64,000 nucleotides of DNA from Antarcticimicrobium sp. GTDB taxonomy: Bacteria > Pseudomonadota > Alphaproteobacteria > Rhodobacterales > Rhodobacteraceae. The stretch spans positions 56,495 through 120,494 of the forward strand of contig NZ_JARGPK010000058.1 of NCBI RefSeq assembly GCF_029212575.1, given 5' to 3'. A program made the translations under genes and the position numbers. The notes beneath the pieces were generated by a model that saw only the letters and a program-made list of their open reading frames with translations, did not search any database and was not told the DNA's origin. Shown one piece after another: positions 1 through 8,832 of this stretch (position 1 is its first letter; the number at the start of each line of letters is the position of its first letter).

Positions 1-489
1 CGACTGCGCGCCTTTTCGATCTTACACGATCTCAACACGCTGGATGACTGGTATCTGGCTAGCGCCGACCCCGAAACGACCGAGGCGCTCTTGCTTGATC
101 TGGGCTTCAACTGGCGCGAGGCCGCCGGTAGCTTCGACCATCCCAGCCAGACCACCATCCTGGACTCCGAGGGACGGGTTTATCGCCAGATCTACGGTGA
201 GGATTTCCCGCTGCCCGTATTCGTGACCCCGCTCAAGGAGCTCGTGCTTGGTCGTACAACGGTTTCGGTTGCGCCCACGGATTTGTGGAACAGGCTGACT
301 TTTCTTTGCACGGTCTACAATCCGCTGACCCGCGCCTACCGCTTCGATTACGGCATCCTTTTCGGTATCTTCTTTGGTGCCGTCTCGCTTCTGCTGACAG
401 GGTTGATCATCATTCGACTCTGGATTGAAAGACGGCGCGCGACGCGGAAAGATGTCGTTCTACGTCCGGAAGGTCAGTGGCTGAAATGA
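1..489 (+). CDS. SCO1/SenC-like protein, 3' part only
   Basis: Frame 1 is open from the first base to the TGA at 487-489, so the start lies outside the window. The 162 visible residues look like the C-terminal half of an SCO/PrrC-type thioredoxin-fold protein: DLGFNWRE, HPSQTTILDSEGRV and IYGEDF. One membrane helix follows near residues 115-138 (DYGILFGIFFGAVSLLL), then a basic tail. SCO proteins normally handle copper or thiol chemistry for respiratory oxidases. The CxxxC motif would lie upstream, so it cannot be checked. The next gene starts 5 bases downstream, suggesting one operon with the redox protein that follows. The family call rests on partial sequence. Confidence 0.6.
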   Translation, partial: RLRAFSILHDLNTLDDWYLASADPETTEALLLDLGFNWREAAGSFDHPSQTTILDSEGRVYRQIYGEDFPLPVFVTPLKELVLGRTTVSVAPTDLWNRLTFLCTVYNPLTRAYRFDYGILFGIFFGAVSLLLTGLIIIRLWIERRRATRKDVVLRPEGQWLK

Positions 490-493
490 TACG

Positions 494-2080
494 ATGACAG
501 GAATACGGGCTACGCTGAAGCGTGGTTTTGATCGGTTGGAACGACTTCTGGACACGCTGTTCGGATCCGACTGGAACCCGCTTGCCAATCTGGGACCGCT
601 GGGCTGGTTCCTGTTCTGGATCGTCGCAGGCACCGGCATCTATCTTTTCATCTTCTTCGACACCGGCGTGGTCAATGCCTATCAGTCAGTCGAATGGCTG
701 AGCGGGAGCCAATGGTTCCATGCCGGGCTGGCACGCAGTCTGCACCGCTATGCCTCGGACCTGCTGGTCGTCATCATGCTGGTGCATCTGGTGCGGGAAT
801 GGTCTTTTGATCGCTATCGCGGAAAGCGCTGGTTTTCCTGGTTCACCGGGGTGCCGGTGATCTGGTTTGTCTATATGTCCGGCATTACCGGCTATTGGCT
901 GGTTTGGGACAAACTGGCGCAATACGTGGCGTTGACGACCACGGAGCTGCTCGACGCGCTGCCGTTCTTCGCCGAACCGATCGCACGAAACTTCCTGACG
1001 CCGGAAAGCCTGTCGGGGCGCTTTTTCACGCTGATGGTCTTTTTGCACATCGCGATTCCGCTTCTGCTGTTGCTGATGATGTGGATCCACATCCAGCGCA
1101 TCGCATCGGCGCGCACAAGACCACCGCGTGGCCTGAGCGTACTGACCCTGGTGGCCCTGGTCATCGTCTCCTTCGCGCTGCCGGCACCATTGCAGGGTCC
1201 GGCTGATCTGTCCACGATACCGGCCAGGGTCGGGCTCGATTGGTTCATCCTCGGGCTCTATCCGGTGATCGACCTGGTTCCACCGTCGGTGATCTGGACT
1301 GGGGCGATGCTGATTACTGTTCTCCTTTCAGGATTGCCTTGGCTGCCGCCACGCAAGGAGGCTGAGGCGGCGCAGGTGTTCCTGGATTTCTGCAACGGCT
1401 GTGCCCGGTGCGAGGACGATTGCCCTTACGCCGCCATCACCATGGTACCGCGGAGCGATGGCGCGCCCTTTCCGCAAGAGGCCAAGGTGGATCCGGACCG
1501 CTGTGTCGCCTGTGGCATCTGCATGGGCTCGTGCCCCTCGTCCACCCCGTTCCGGCGCTCCGGCCCCTTGATCACCGGAATCGATCTGCCCGGCCGCACG
1601 CTGGAGCGGGTTCGCACCGAGGTCATCACCGCCGCCGCCGATCTTTCGGGGCCAGGCCGGGTGATGACCATCGCCTGCGAACATGGCGCAGCTGGCGTGC
1701 CGGCGAAAGGCCGCGTGATCCTGCCATGCGTGGCGATGGCACCGCCCTCGCTGTTCGACTTCATCCTCAGCCGCGATCTGGCCGACAGTGTCTGCATCGC
1801 CGGGTGCGCCGAAAGGGACTGTTTCAATCGTCTTGGCGGCAAGTGGACCGAGGAGCGTATCGCCCGAACGCGCGACCCCCGGCTGCGCAACCGCGTTTCG
1901 CGCGAGCGGTTGCTGACCCTCTGGGCCGGACCCAGCGAACGCGGCCGCCTTCCCGAAGCACTCCGCGACTTCTCGGCTCGCGTAGCGGTCCTGGGGCCGG
2001 TGCCGAAAAAGACCTCGCTCGCTGCTGACGATGAAGGAACGGCCGACCTGGGTTTGGCAACGAAGGACAACCCGACATGA
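494..2080 (+). CDS. Fused cytochrome b / 2x[4Fe-4S] ferredoxin / MvhD-like redox protein
   Basis: 528 residues with three parts. Residues 1-280 are a cytochrome b N-terminal-type membrane domain; His84/His98 and His185/His199 are each 14 apart, as expected for two b hemes. Residues 300-347 carry two [4Fe-4S] motifs (CNGCARCEDDCP and CVACGICMGSCP). Residues 395-460 carry further cysteines (IACEH, LPCVAM, CIAGCAERDC) in an arrangement like MvhD, the small iron-sulfur protein that links hydrogenases to heterodisulfide reductases. It should move electrons between the quinone pool and a soluble low-potential or thiol partner; that role is inferred. It lies 5 bases after the SCO-like gene, and its stop overlaps the next start by 4 bases (ATGA). 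Confidence 0.75.
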   Translation: MTGIRATLKRGFDRLERLLDTLFGSDWNPLANLGPLGWFLFWIVAGTGIYLFIFFDTGVVNAYQSVEWLSGSQWFHAGLARSLHRYASDLLVVIMLVHLVREWSFDRYRGKRWFSWFTGVPVIWFVYMSGITGYWLVWDKLAQYVALTTTELLDALPFFAEPIARNFLTPESLSGRFFTLMVFLHIAIPLLLLLMMWIHIQRIASARTRPPRGLSVLTLVALVIVSFALPAPLQGPADLSTIPARVGLDWFILGLYPVIDLVPPSVIWTGAMLITVLLSGLPWLPPRKEAEAAQVFLDFCNGCARCEDDCPYAAITMVPRSDGAPFPQEAKVDPDRCVACGICMGSCPSSTPFRRSGPLITGIDLPGRTLERVRTEVITAAADLSGPGRVMTIACEHGAAGVPAKGRVILPCVAMAPPSLFDFILSRDLADSVCIAGCAERDCFNRLGGKWTEERIARTRDPRLRNRVSRERLLTLWAGPSERGRLPEALRDFSARVAVLGPVPKKTSLAADDEGTADLGLATKDNPT

Positions 2081-2580
2081 AGGAGCGCCTGCATCATCTG
2101 GCGATGGGTGGCGTCGTAACCCTCGTACTTTGCTTCGGCGTTGCATTGCTGTCTGCGGCGCCCGCCTGGCAAAGCATGCCCGAAAACATGGCTCTGTTGC
2201 GCCTGAGTTTCACCCACAGCGGCGATCGCAGCGCCAGTTGCCGCGACCGGACACCCGAAGAGCTGGCCAAGCTTCCGCCAAACATGCGCGCGACCCAGGT
2301 TTGCGACCGCCGGCGGCCGCCGATCTATGTGGAATTGGAGGTCGATGGTAAGGTGATCTATGCTGCGAGCAGTCCACCGTCGGGTCTGGCGGGCAGTGGT
2401 CCGTCACGTCTTTATGAGCGTCTGTTGTTGCCCGCGGGTCCGCACGATCTGACGGTGCGGATGCGTGACAATCCGGCAAGTGACGTGTTCGGCTATGAGG
2501 CGACGCGGAAAGTCGATCTGGCAGCCGGCCAGAGCTTCGTGATCGACTTCCGCAAGGAGAGCGGTTTTGTCTTCGAGTGA
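2077..2580 (+). CDS. Small exported protein of unknown function
   Basis: 167 residues. The ATG overlaps the stop of the cytochrome b fusion (ATGA), so translation is probably coupled. A signal or anchor helix (VVTLVLCFGVALLSAAPA, residues 14-31) is followed by a periplasmic-looking domain with two cysteines (SCRDRTPEEL and QVCDRRRPP) and beta-rich sequence (LLPAGPHDLTVRMRD). I do not recognise the family. Its place between a membrane redox protein and a hemerythrin suggests an accessory role in the same respiratory or oxygen-response unit. The gene is convincing because of the coupling and continuous high-GC coding sequence. Confidence 0.7.
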   Translation: MKERLHHLAMGGVVTLVLCFGVALLSAAPAWQSMPENMALLRLSFTHSGDRSASCRDRTPEELAKLPPNMRATQVCDRRRPPIYVELEVDGKVIYAASSPPSGLAGSGPSRLYERLLLPAGPHDLTVRMRDNPASDVFGYEATRKVDLAAGQSFVIDFRKESGFVFE

Positions 2581-2597
2581 AGAGGAAGGACTCCGAT

Positions 2598-3005
2598 ATG
2601 GCGCCCATTGAATGGATACCGGAATTCAGCGTCGGTAATCCGTCGGTCGATCACGAGCACCAGGAACTGATAGAACTCGTCAACCAGACTGCGGGGGCAC
2701 TCCTTGCCGGCCATCCCGAGGCCGAAGTCCAGAGCGGTTTTGGCGACTTGCTGTGCGCAATCACAGCGCATTTTGCCCTGGAAGAACAGCAGATGCGGGC
2801 CTATGGCTACGATCAGCGCACCCAGCACAAGGAAGATCACGAGCGTCTTCTGGACGAGCTGCGCGACCTCATGGATGTCGACGACGCATCGCCGGACCAG
2901 ACCGCCGAGCGGTTGGCCAAAACACTGGAAGCGTGGTTCGTCAATCACTTCAAGACCCATGATGCCCGCCTGCACCAACGACTTGGACCCCATCCGCATC
3001 CCTGA
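2598..3005 (+). CDS. Bacteriohemerythrin
   Basis: 135 residues from the chosen ATG. A GTG at 2577 in the same frame is possible, but AGAGGAAGGA at 2581-2590 sits 7 bases before the ATG at 2598. The full diiron set of this family is visible: FSVGNPSVDHEHQEL, HFALEEQQM, HKEDH and NHFKTHD. Such proteins bind O2 reversibly through a non-heme diiron site and act in the cytoplasm as O2 sensors, stores or scavengers. It follows the redox genes directly, which fits protection of oxygen-sensitive enzymes. Sequence after its stop turns into insertion-sequence debris. Confidence 0.9.
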   Translation: MAPIEWIPEFSVGNPSVDHEHQELIELVNQTAGALLAGHPEAEVQSGFGDLLCAITAHFALEEQQMRAYGYDQRTQHKEDHERLLDELRDLMDVDDASPDQTAERLAKTLEAWFVNHFKTHDARLHQRLGPHPHP

Positions 3006-3070
3006 TCGACGCCGCCATCGGCCAGCCTTGTCGCACGATTTGGCCGGCAACTGGCTCGGATGATGTGACC

Positions 3071-3085
3071 GGCGCTGTCAGACGG
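3071..3085 (+). repeat. IS6-type terminal repeat, copy 1
   Basis: GGCGCTGTCAGACGG. The same 15-mer with one or two changes occurs at 34675, 53978 and 56534 and, inverted, at 56776-56790. Here it lies just beyond the 3' end of an IS6-type transposase remnant on the minus strand and marks that element's end. The bases after it (GAGAACCAGTCTTC) are also shared with the copy at 53978. Confidence 0.7.
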
Positions 3086-3099
3086 GCGAGAACCAGTCT

Positions 3100-3498
3100 T
3101 CAAAAGGTCAGCAGGCTATCCTCAAGGCCGTCGCCGCCGGCCATCCGCAAGGCCGGATCAACGATCTCCTTCCCTGGAACTTCAAGCGGACAAGCTGATA
3201 CCGCATGAGGCGTGGGCAAGGCTTGCAAATGGTTGAACACGGAGGCGCGAACGGAGGCAAACATCTGCAAACTTCGCATCCCCCGAAACCGTCGCATTGC
3301 CCGCCCCCGTCGTCGGAATGGCTGGTGTGAATTCTCAGCCCGATTGTTGGACCAGCGGCCGGTTTCCTGCTTGTCGGCATTGCCGACATCTCTCATCGCC
3401 GCGCCATAGGAACGCAGCTCGTCGGTCACCAAGACATGTGGCCGACCGTGGCGTTTCATTGATTTCCCGAGGAATTTCAATGCGGCCCGCAAGGCCAA
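3100..3498 (-). pseudogene. IS6-family transposase remnant
   Basis: The translated minus strand holds the second half of an IS6-type DDE transposase: VLVTDELRSYGAAM (second Asp), then NRAENSHQPFRRRGRAM (catalytic Glu), then the family's usual MRSLQMFASVRASVFNHL. The N-terminal helix-turn-helix and first catalytic Asp are missing, because sequence beyond 3498 is out of frame or unrelated. The C-terminal tail (ending DSLLTF) differs from the normal EWRGLCAA ending found in the other IS6 remnants of this window. It is a dead fragment and forms the left border of the aromatic-degradation island. Confidence 0.8.
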
Positions 3499-3636
3499 AG
3501 AAACCCGTGCAGCTAACCAGGGATGCGATACATGAGATCTCCGCCCTGGCTGGCTGCGCTACCGTTCCGGCCCAAGTGGGACATTTCTACTTTTCAGAGC
3601 CAGAGACGATTTAACCTGGTTGCGACGCTTGGAAAA

Positions 3637-4077
3637 TCAACCCTCGGCAGAGACGGTGACCTGACGGGCCCTGGCGCGGCTGAGCCGTTCGATCTGTTTC
3701 AGCATGGTGGCCAGGGTAATCGAGCTGTAGGTCGACATGGCGATGTCATTGATTTCCTTCGAGACATCGAAGAGCGCCCATTCCTCAACCGTTGCCTTGG
3801 ACGGATCGCTGAGTTTGCAGGTGGTCGAGGTGTCCTCGAACAGGCCGATAATATCAAAAAGGGTGGTCCGCCGGGCGTTGCCGGAAAAGCTGTAGCCTCC
3901 CCCGACTCCACGGGTCGACTGGACCAGACCGGCGCGCCCCAGCGTCAACAGCACCTTGGCAAGGTGATGCGCCGACACCCGGTACTTGGCCCCGATTTCG
4001 GCGGCCGAAATCTGGCGATCCGGGTTGGATGCCAGTTCGATCAGGGCGTAGATGGCGAGGCGACTGGATTGTTGCAC
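3637..4077 (-). CDS. Rrf2-family transcriptional regulator, BadM-like
   Basis: 146 residues from the GTG at 4077, which has AAAGGA six bases upstream; an in-frame GTG at 4104 has no ribosome site. The Rrf2 winged helix is clear: SRLAIYALIELA, ISAAEIGAKYRVS, VLLTLGRAGLVQSTRGVGGGY. Only one cysteine is present, so the three-Cys iron-sulfur site of IscR/NsrR is absent. In Rhodopseudomonas palustris the Rrf2 protein BadM represses the benzoyl-CoA reductase operon. This gene follows a GNAT acetyltransferase gene and faces the hcr operon, so a BadM role acting on the repeated palindrome described separately is likely. That assignment comes from context. Confidence 0.88.
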   Translation of the reverse strand: MQQSSRLAIYALIELASNPDRQISAAEIGAKYRVSAHHLAKVLLTLGRAGLVQSTRGVGGGYSFSGNARRTTLFDIIGLFEDTSTTCKLSDPSKATVEEWALFDVSKEINDIAMSTYSSITLATMLKQIERLSRARARQVTVSAEG

Positions 4078-4113
4078 GGTATTTCCTTTGATCTCATGGG
4101 GCACCGGGTGCCG

Positions 4114-4608
4114 CTACGCGTCATCCAGCGTCTTTTCCAACTGGATATAAGGCCCTGCCGTCATGCCTTCACCCCGGAAAAACGACATGTGCAGTGCGTT
4201 CTGACGCGCCACCATGGTGCGAACCTTGGTGATGCCGACTTGCCGGAAGTCATTGCACATCTCGCGGAACAGCGCCTCGCCGATACGCTGTTGGCGGTGC
4301 TCGGGGTCAACGGACACCGCAAAAATCCAACCGCAAGGCTCAGACCCGAATTCCCACACCCGGACCTCTCCGGCGATCAGTCCCAGAATCTTGTGTTCGT
4401 TCGCGCCGCTGCCATGGTCGGCGATCAGAAAGAACCGCTCGTCCAGACGGCGCGACCCATAACGTTCATAGATGTCCTGCCAATAGTCGGGCTTTGCCTG
4501 CCCGGTGACGCGGGCATCCAGATCGACAACCTGGGTCAGATCGTCAGCCGTTGCGCGCCGAATGCGAAGCGTCTGAGCCTGGGTCTTTTCGTTGACGGAA
4601 GCGGTCAT
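4114..4608 (-). CDS. GNAT N-acetyltransferase, BadL-like
   Basis: 164 residues; ATG at 4608 preceded by AGAGGAG. GNAT fold: LRIRRATADDLTQVVDLDARV, central GWIFAVSVDPEHRQQRIGEAL (the acetyl-CoA loop, here RQQRIG in place of the usual RxxGxG), then VARQNALHMSFFRGEGM. It is 36 bases upstream of the Rrf2 gene on the same strand. In R. palustris the acetyltransferase BadL is associated with BadM control, reportedly by acetylating aminobenzoates that serve as effectors. The pairing here suggests the same effector chemistry; the substrate is inferred. The gene is divergent from hcrC with a 237-base shared regulatory gap. Confidence 0.85.
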   Translation of the reverse strand: MTASVNEKTQAQTLRIRRATADDLTQVVDLDARVTGQAKPDYWQDIYERYGSRRLDERFFLIADHGSGANEHKILGLIAGEVRVWEFGSEPCGWIFAVSVDPEHRQQRIGEALFREMCNDFRQVGITKVRTMVARQNALHMSFFRGEGMTAGPYIQLEKTLDDA

Positions 4609-4787
4609 TCAGGCTCCTCTCTTCTTGGCTGCCGCTCTGTGGCGACGCCAGTGATCCGGGCTGCTACACTAAACCGCGCCCGGCCGGTGTACAACCATAT
4701 CGGGCCGTCGCGACGGCGCGCGGGCCACGGCTGGTTCCGGTCGTTTTTCTGCGGCGCGCAATCAAATCCCTATACTGTCGTCTCATT

Positions 4788-4807
4788 TTAGGTATAATGG
4801 TACTGAA
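4788..4807 (+). promoter_or_regulatory. Candidate BadM-type operator, site 1 (hcr promoter)
   Basis: TTAGGTATAATGGTACTGAA lies 38 bases before the hcrC start, in the divergent gap with the GNAT/Rrf2 operon. It contains a TATAAT that could be the -10 box, so bound protein would block RNA polymerase. The core GGTATNNTNGTACT recurs at four other promoters of this island. The regulator is inferred. Confidence 0.6.
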
Positions 4808-4845
4808 ATAGCGCTTTCAAGAGGAAATGTGAAAAGGCACCAGGA

Positions 4846-5316
4846 ATGAAGCGGATCGTCAGTCTGGAAATCAATGGTCGTGTGGTGGAAGAGGTGGTTG
4901 CGGACAACATGCTGCTGGTCGATCTGCTGCGCGACCGGCTGGGGCTGACCGGCGCCAAGAAGGGCTGTGACGGCGGCGAATGCGGGGCTTGTACGGTGCT
5001 GGTCGATGGGCGGCCTCGGCTATCCTGCATCACCCTGGCGGCCAGTTGCGAGGGCACAAGAGTGGAGACCATTGAGGGTCAGGCAAAAGGCGGCCACCTG
5101 TCGGCCTTGCAGCGCGCGTTTCACGAGAACCTTGGCGCACAATGCGGGTTCTGCACGCCGGGCATGATCCTTGCGGCAGAAAGCCTGCTGCGCGACAATC
5201 CGACGCCTGACGAGGATCAGATCAGGGTGGCGCTTGGCGGCAACCTCTGCCGCTGCACTGGCTATGTCAAGATCATCGAATCGGTGCTGGTGGCGGCGGC
5301 AGAGGTGCGGGCATGA
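4846..5316 (+). CDS. hcrC: 4-hydroxybenzoyl-CoA reductase, gamma (2x[2Fe-2S]) subunit
   Basis: 156 residues, normal length for the small iron-sulfur subunit of xanthine-oxidase-family enzymes. The plant-type [2Fe-2S] motif is [21 protein letters not shown] and the second helical cluster uses CGFCTPGM and CRCTGY. With hcrA and hcrB it forms the enzyme that removes the phenolic OH of 4-hydroxybenzoyl-CoA to give benzoyl-CoA, using reduced ferredoxin, in the cytoplasm. Its stop overlaps the hcrA start by 4 bases. The specific assignment depends on the [4Fe-4S] loop in the neighbouring beta subunit. A candidate operator lies upstream at 4788. Confidence 0.93.
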   Translation: MKRIVSLEINGRVVEEVVADNMLLVDLLRDRLGLTGAKKGCDGGECGACTVLVDGRPRLSCITLAASCEGTRVETIEGQAKGGHLSALQRAFHENLGAQCGFCTPGMILAAESLLRDNPTPDEDQIRVALGGNLCRCTGYVKIIESVLVAAAEVRA

Positions 5317-7619
5317 GCGGGACCATCGGGCAGCGCGTTCCGCTGATAGACGGGATCGAAAAGGTCACCGGGCGCGCCCAGTACACCGCCGATCTGGACA
5401 GCCGCGACGCGCTGGTCGGGCGCATCCTGCGGTCTTCGGTCAGTCACGGGCGCATTGTCAAAATCGACACCAGCAAGGCACAGGCGCTGCCGGGGGTGGT
5501 GGCCGTGGTCACCGGCGAGGATTGTGCGCTGACTTATGGCGTGATCCCGATTGCGATGAACGAGTATCCGATGTCGCGCGAAAAGGTGCGCTACCGCGGC
5601 GAACCGATTGCTGCCGTGGCGGCACTGGATGCGGAAACGGCGGCGCGGGCACTGGACCTGATCGAAGTGACGATCACGGCCCTGCCCGCATGCTACACCC
5701 CCGCGCAGTCCCGCGCGCCGGGTGCCGTGCTGCTGCATGACGACAAGCCCGGCAATCTGGAACGCGAGGTGCACCATGTCTTTGGCGACGTGACGGCGGG
5801 CTTTGCCGAGGCCGATCTGGTGCGCGAGGAAACCTTTGACTGCGCCGAGATCAACCACGCCCAGATGGAACCGCACGCCGCCATTGCCGACTATGACGCC
5901 GCGCGCGACCGTCTGACGCTGCATTCGGTTTCTCAAGTCCCGTTCTATGTGCATTTGATGCTGGCGCGATGCCTGGAAATGGACACCGCACAGATCCGCG
6001 TCGTCAAACCCTTCGTCGGCGGCGGCTTTGGCGCGCGCACCGAGACGCTGAACTTTGAAATCATCGCTGCCCTGTTGGCGCGCAAGGCCGGGGGCAAGGT
6101 GATGATGCGCCTGACCCGCGAGGAAACATTCCTGACCCACCGCGGGCGACCCGCCACTCAGGTCAAGCTGAAGATCGGGCTGACAGGCACCGGCAAGATC
6201 ACCGCCGTCGAGTGCGAGGCGGTGATGGCCGGCGGCGGTTACGCCGGTTACGGACTGGTGACGATCCTTTATGCCGGGGCGCTGCTGCACGGCATCTATG
6301 AAGTTCCTAACGTCAAGTATGACGGCTACCGCGTCTATACCAACGCGCCGCCCTGTGGGGCGATGCGCGGCCACGGCACGGTCGATGTACGCCATGCGTT
6401 CGAAAGCCTGCTGGACCGCATGGCGCGCGAACTGGGGCTGGATCCCTTTGCGGTGCGCCGCGCCAACCTGCTGAGCGCTCCGATGTTTACCGCTAACGGG
6501 CTGATGGTGAATTCCTACGGGCTGGGGACGTGCATGGACCGGGTCGAAACCGCAAGCGGTTGGCCCGACCGCAAGGGCAAACTGGCACCGGGGCGCGGGC
6601 TGGGAATGGCCTGTTCGCACTACGTTTCCGGTGCGGCCAAGCCGGTGCACTGGACTGGCGAACCACATGCCGTCGTCTCGATGAAGCTGGATTTCGACGG
6701 CTCGGTCACGGTACTGACCGGGGCGTCCGATATCGGTCAGGGCTCGACGACCATCGTGGCCCTGGCGGCGTCGGAGATCCTGGGAATCGGGTTGAACCGC
6801 ATTCGCACCGTCACCAACGACAGCGTCATCACACCCAAGGACAACGGCTCCTATTCCAGCCGCGTGACCTTCATGGTCGGCAACGCCGCCATCGAAGCCG
6901 CCAAGGCGATGCGCGCGAAACTGGTCGCGGCGGCGGCGAAAAAGCTGGAAGTCTCGCCCGACGACATCGAGTGCGAGGGCGAGACGTTCTTTGTGCGCGG
7001 CTCCAGCCAGTCGGAACTGTCGTTCCAGGACGTCGCCATCGCGGCGCTGGCCGAAGAGGGCACGATAAACGTCAAGGGCACCTTCTCGACCCCGGTCGAG
7101 GCGCAGGGAGGCAAGCATCGCGGCGGCGCTGTGGGCTCGACAATGGGGTTTTCCTACGGAGCGCAGGTGGTCGAGGTCTCGGTAGACCCCGACACCTGCC
7201 AGATCACTGTTGAAAAGGTCTGGGCAGCGCTGGATTGCGGTTTCGCGATCAACCCGCTGGCGGTCGAGGGCCAAATCGAAGGGTCTGTCTGGATGGGCAT
7301 GGGCCAGGGGCTGTGCGAGGAAACCCACTATATCGACGGGTTGCCCGCCCATGCGAACCTGACTGATTACCGTTTTCCCACCATCGCAGAATCGCCGCCG
7401 ATAGAGGTCCACATCGTCGAATCCATCGACCCGCTGGGCCCGTTCGGGGCCAAGGAAGCGGGCGAAGGCGCGCTGTCGGGCTTTCCGCCCGCATTGGTCA
7501 ACGCCGTTGCCGACGCTTTGGGAATGGACGTGAATTTTGTGCCGGTGACGCCTGACCGGGTGCAGGAGGCGCTGATCAAGTTCCGGCGTGCCAACCGCCG
7601 CAAGGAGGCCGCGGAATGA
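5313..7619 (+). CDS. hcrA: 4-hydroxybenzoyl-CoA reductase, alpha (molybdopterin) subunit
   Basis: 768 residues, full length for the molybdopterin subunit. Typical family segments are [20 protein letters not shown] at the start, the cofactor-loop GGGFGARTE near residue 235, [15 protein letters not shown] near 348 and [16 protein letters not shown] near 710, which holds the conserved active-site Glu. The subunit binds Mo-molybdopterin cytosine dinucleotide and carries out the reductive dehydroxylation of 4-hydroxybenzoyl-CoA. It sits between hcrC and hcrB with 4-base overlaps on both sides, so the three are translationally coupled. The order gamma-alpha-beta differs from the hcrABC order known for Thauera. 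Confidence 0.93.
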   Translation: MSGTIGQRVPLIDGIEKVTGRAQYTADLDSRDALVGRILRSSVSHGRIVKIDTSKAQALPGVVAVVTGEDCALTYGVIPIAMNEYPMSREKVRYRGEPIAAVAALDAETAARALDLIEVTITALPACYTPAQSRAPGAVLLHDDKPGNLEREVHHVFGDVTAGFAEADLVREETFDCAEINHAQMEPHAAIADYDAARDRLTLHSVSQVPFYVHLMLARCLEMDTAQIRVVKPFVGGGFGARTETLNFEIIAALLARKAGGKVMMRLTREETFLTHRGRPATQVKLKIGLTGTGKITAVECEAVMAGGGYAGYGLVTILYAGALLHGIYEVPNVKYDGYRVYTNAPPCGAMRGHGTVDVRHAFESLLDRMARELGLDPFAVRRANLLSAPMFTANGLMVNSYGLGTCMDRVETASGWPDRKGKLAPGRGLGMACSHYVSGAAKPVHWTGEPHAVVSMKLDFDGSVTVLTGASDIGQGSTTIVALAASEILGIGLNRIRTVTNDSVITPKDNGSYSSRVTFMVGNAAIEAAKAMRAKLVAAAAKKLEVSPDDIECEGETFFVRGSSQSELSFQDVAIAALAEEGTINVKGTFSTPVEAQGGKHRGGAVGSTMGFSYGAQVVEVSVDPDTCQITVEKVWAALDCGFAINPLAVEGQIEGSVWMGMGQGLCEETHYIDGLPAHANLTDYRFPTIAESPPIEVHIVESIDPLGPFGAKEAGEGALSGFPPALVNAVADALGMDVNFVPVTPDRVQEALIKFRRANRRKEAAE

Positions 7620-8578
7620 GCGAAGCCTTACCCCGATTCCAAGTGCTGACTCCCAGTTCCGTGGCCGAGGCCGTTACTGCCCTTTACGCTCATCCCGACG
7701 CCCTTCCTCATGCTGGCGGCACCGACCTGATCGTGCGGCTGCGCAAGGGCCTGTCAGAGACCGGCACGCTGGTCGATCTGGGCGGCATCGCCGTATTGCA
7801 AGGCATCGACCCTGACGCGGGCGGGCTGCGGATCGGCGCGGGCGTGACACTGGCAACGCTGGAGAGAGCCGAAGCCCTGGCCGCCTACCCCGCCATTCCA
7901 AAGGCCGTGGCGGTGGTCGCGGGACCGACCCACCGCGAGGTGGCGACGCTGGGCGGCAACCTGTGTCTGGACACCCGCTGCGTCTACTACAACCAAAGCC
8001 ACTGGTGGCGGCAATCCAACGGGTTCTGCCTGAAATACAAGGGCGACACCTGTCATGTCGCGCCGCAGGGCAACCGCTGTCGGGCCGCGTTCAGCGGCGA
8101 CATCGCGCCCGCGTTAATGGTACACGGCGCAAAAATCGAGATCGCCGGGCCAGAAGGCACGCGGCACCTGCCGGTGACCGATTTCTACCACGAGGATGGT
8201 GCCGCCCACACCGACCTGCGCCCCGGCGAGATCGTCGTCGCGGTGCATCTGCCGCCGCCGGGACCGCAGTCTGACTATGCCAAGATCAGAGTGCGCGGCG
8301 CGATCGACTACCCCCTTGCCGGGATCGCGGTGGCCTGCACTGCCTCGTCCGAAGGCAAGCGGTTCACCTTGGCGGTGACCGGCACAAACTCGATGCCGGT
8401 CCTGGTCAAAAGTCCAGGCGTGCTGGGCGCGGCAGACGACAGCGACGCCTACTTTGGTGCGCTGGAAAAACTGGTGCAAAAAACGGTCTCGCCACAGCGT
8501 ACCGGCACCCTTGCGCCGCATTACCGCCGCCTGTCGGTTTCGGCGCTGGCAGCGCGTCTGGCGCGGCGACTGGCATGA
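7616..8578 (+). CDS. hcrB: 4-hydroxybenzoyl-CoA reductase, beta (FAD, [4Fe-4S]) subunit
   Basis: 320 residues. FAD-domain motifs are [14 protein letters not shown] and [10 protein letters not shown]. The hallmark is the insertion at about residues 118-165 with four cysteines ([29 protein letters not shown]). In the Thauera enzyme this loop carries an extra low-potential [4Fe-4S] cluster, and it separates this enzyme from ordinary CO- or xanthine-dehydrogenase FAD subunits. It therefore fixes the identity of the whole hcr operon. Start overlaps the hcrA stop (ATGA), and the next gene overlaps its own stop. Confidence 0.94.
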   Translation: MSEALPRFQVLTPSSVAEAVTALYAHPDALPHAGGTDLIVRLRKGLSETGTLVDLGGIAVLQGIDPDAGGLRIGAGVTLATLERAEALAAYPAIPKAVAVVAGPTHREVATLGGNLCLDTRCVYYNQSHWWRQSNGFCLKYKGDTCHVAPQGNRCRAAFSGDIAPALMVHGAKIEIAGPEGTRHLPVTDFYHEDGAAHTDLRPGEIVVAVHLPPPGPQSDYAKIRVRGAIDYPLAGIAVACTASSEGKRFTLAVTGTNSMPVLVKSPGVLGAADDSDAYFGALEKLVQKTVSPQRTGTLAPHYRRLSVSALAARLARRLA

Positions 8579-8832
8579 GCGACGCGGTCCCCGGCAAGCA
8601 TTGGCAGGCAAAGGACGGCTTGCACATCGACACACGCGGCCTGGACCCGCCCGACCCGATGGTCGCGATTCTGTGGCATCTGGAGCAACCCGGCCAGAAC
8701 GGGCCGGTCACCGTGCATCTAAACCGCAACCCGATCCACCTGTTCCCCGAACTGATCGAACGGGGCTGGCTGTATGAGGTTCAGCATCACGATTCAGGCG
8801 AGGTCACGCTGTCCCTGCGGTCTGCGCCGTGA
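8575..8832 (+). CDS. DUF2249 domain protein
   Basis: 85 residues, a single DUF2249-type domain: LHIDTRGLDPPDPMVAIL, then HLNRNPIHLFPELIERGW and HHDSGEVTLSLR. DUF2249 domains recur beside hemerythrins and denitrification or nitric-oxide genes; their biochemistry is not established. It overlaps hcrB by 4 bases and the next gene by 4 bases, so it is made with the reductase. A role in redox or nitrosative protection or maturation of the operon's enzymes is inference. Confidence 0.82.
   Translation: MSDAVPGKHWQAKDGLHIDTRGLDPPDPMVAILWHLEQPGQNGPVTVHLNRNPIHLFPELIERGWLYEVQHHDSGEVTLSLRSAP

Noticed and set aside
5262..7412. 716-codon open frame opposite hcrA
   Set aside because: Antisense artefact of high-GC third-position bias; the plus strand encodes a complete, well-recognised enzyme and the opposite frame has no family features.
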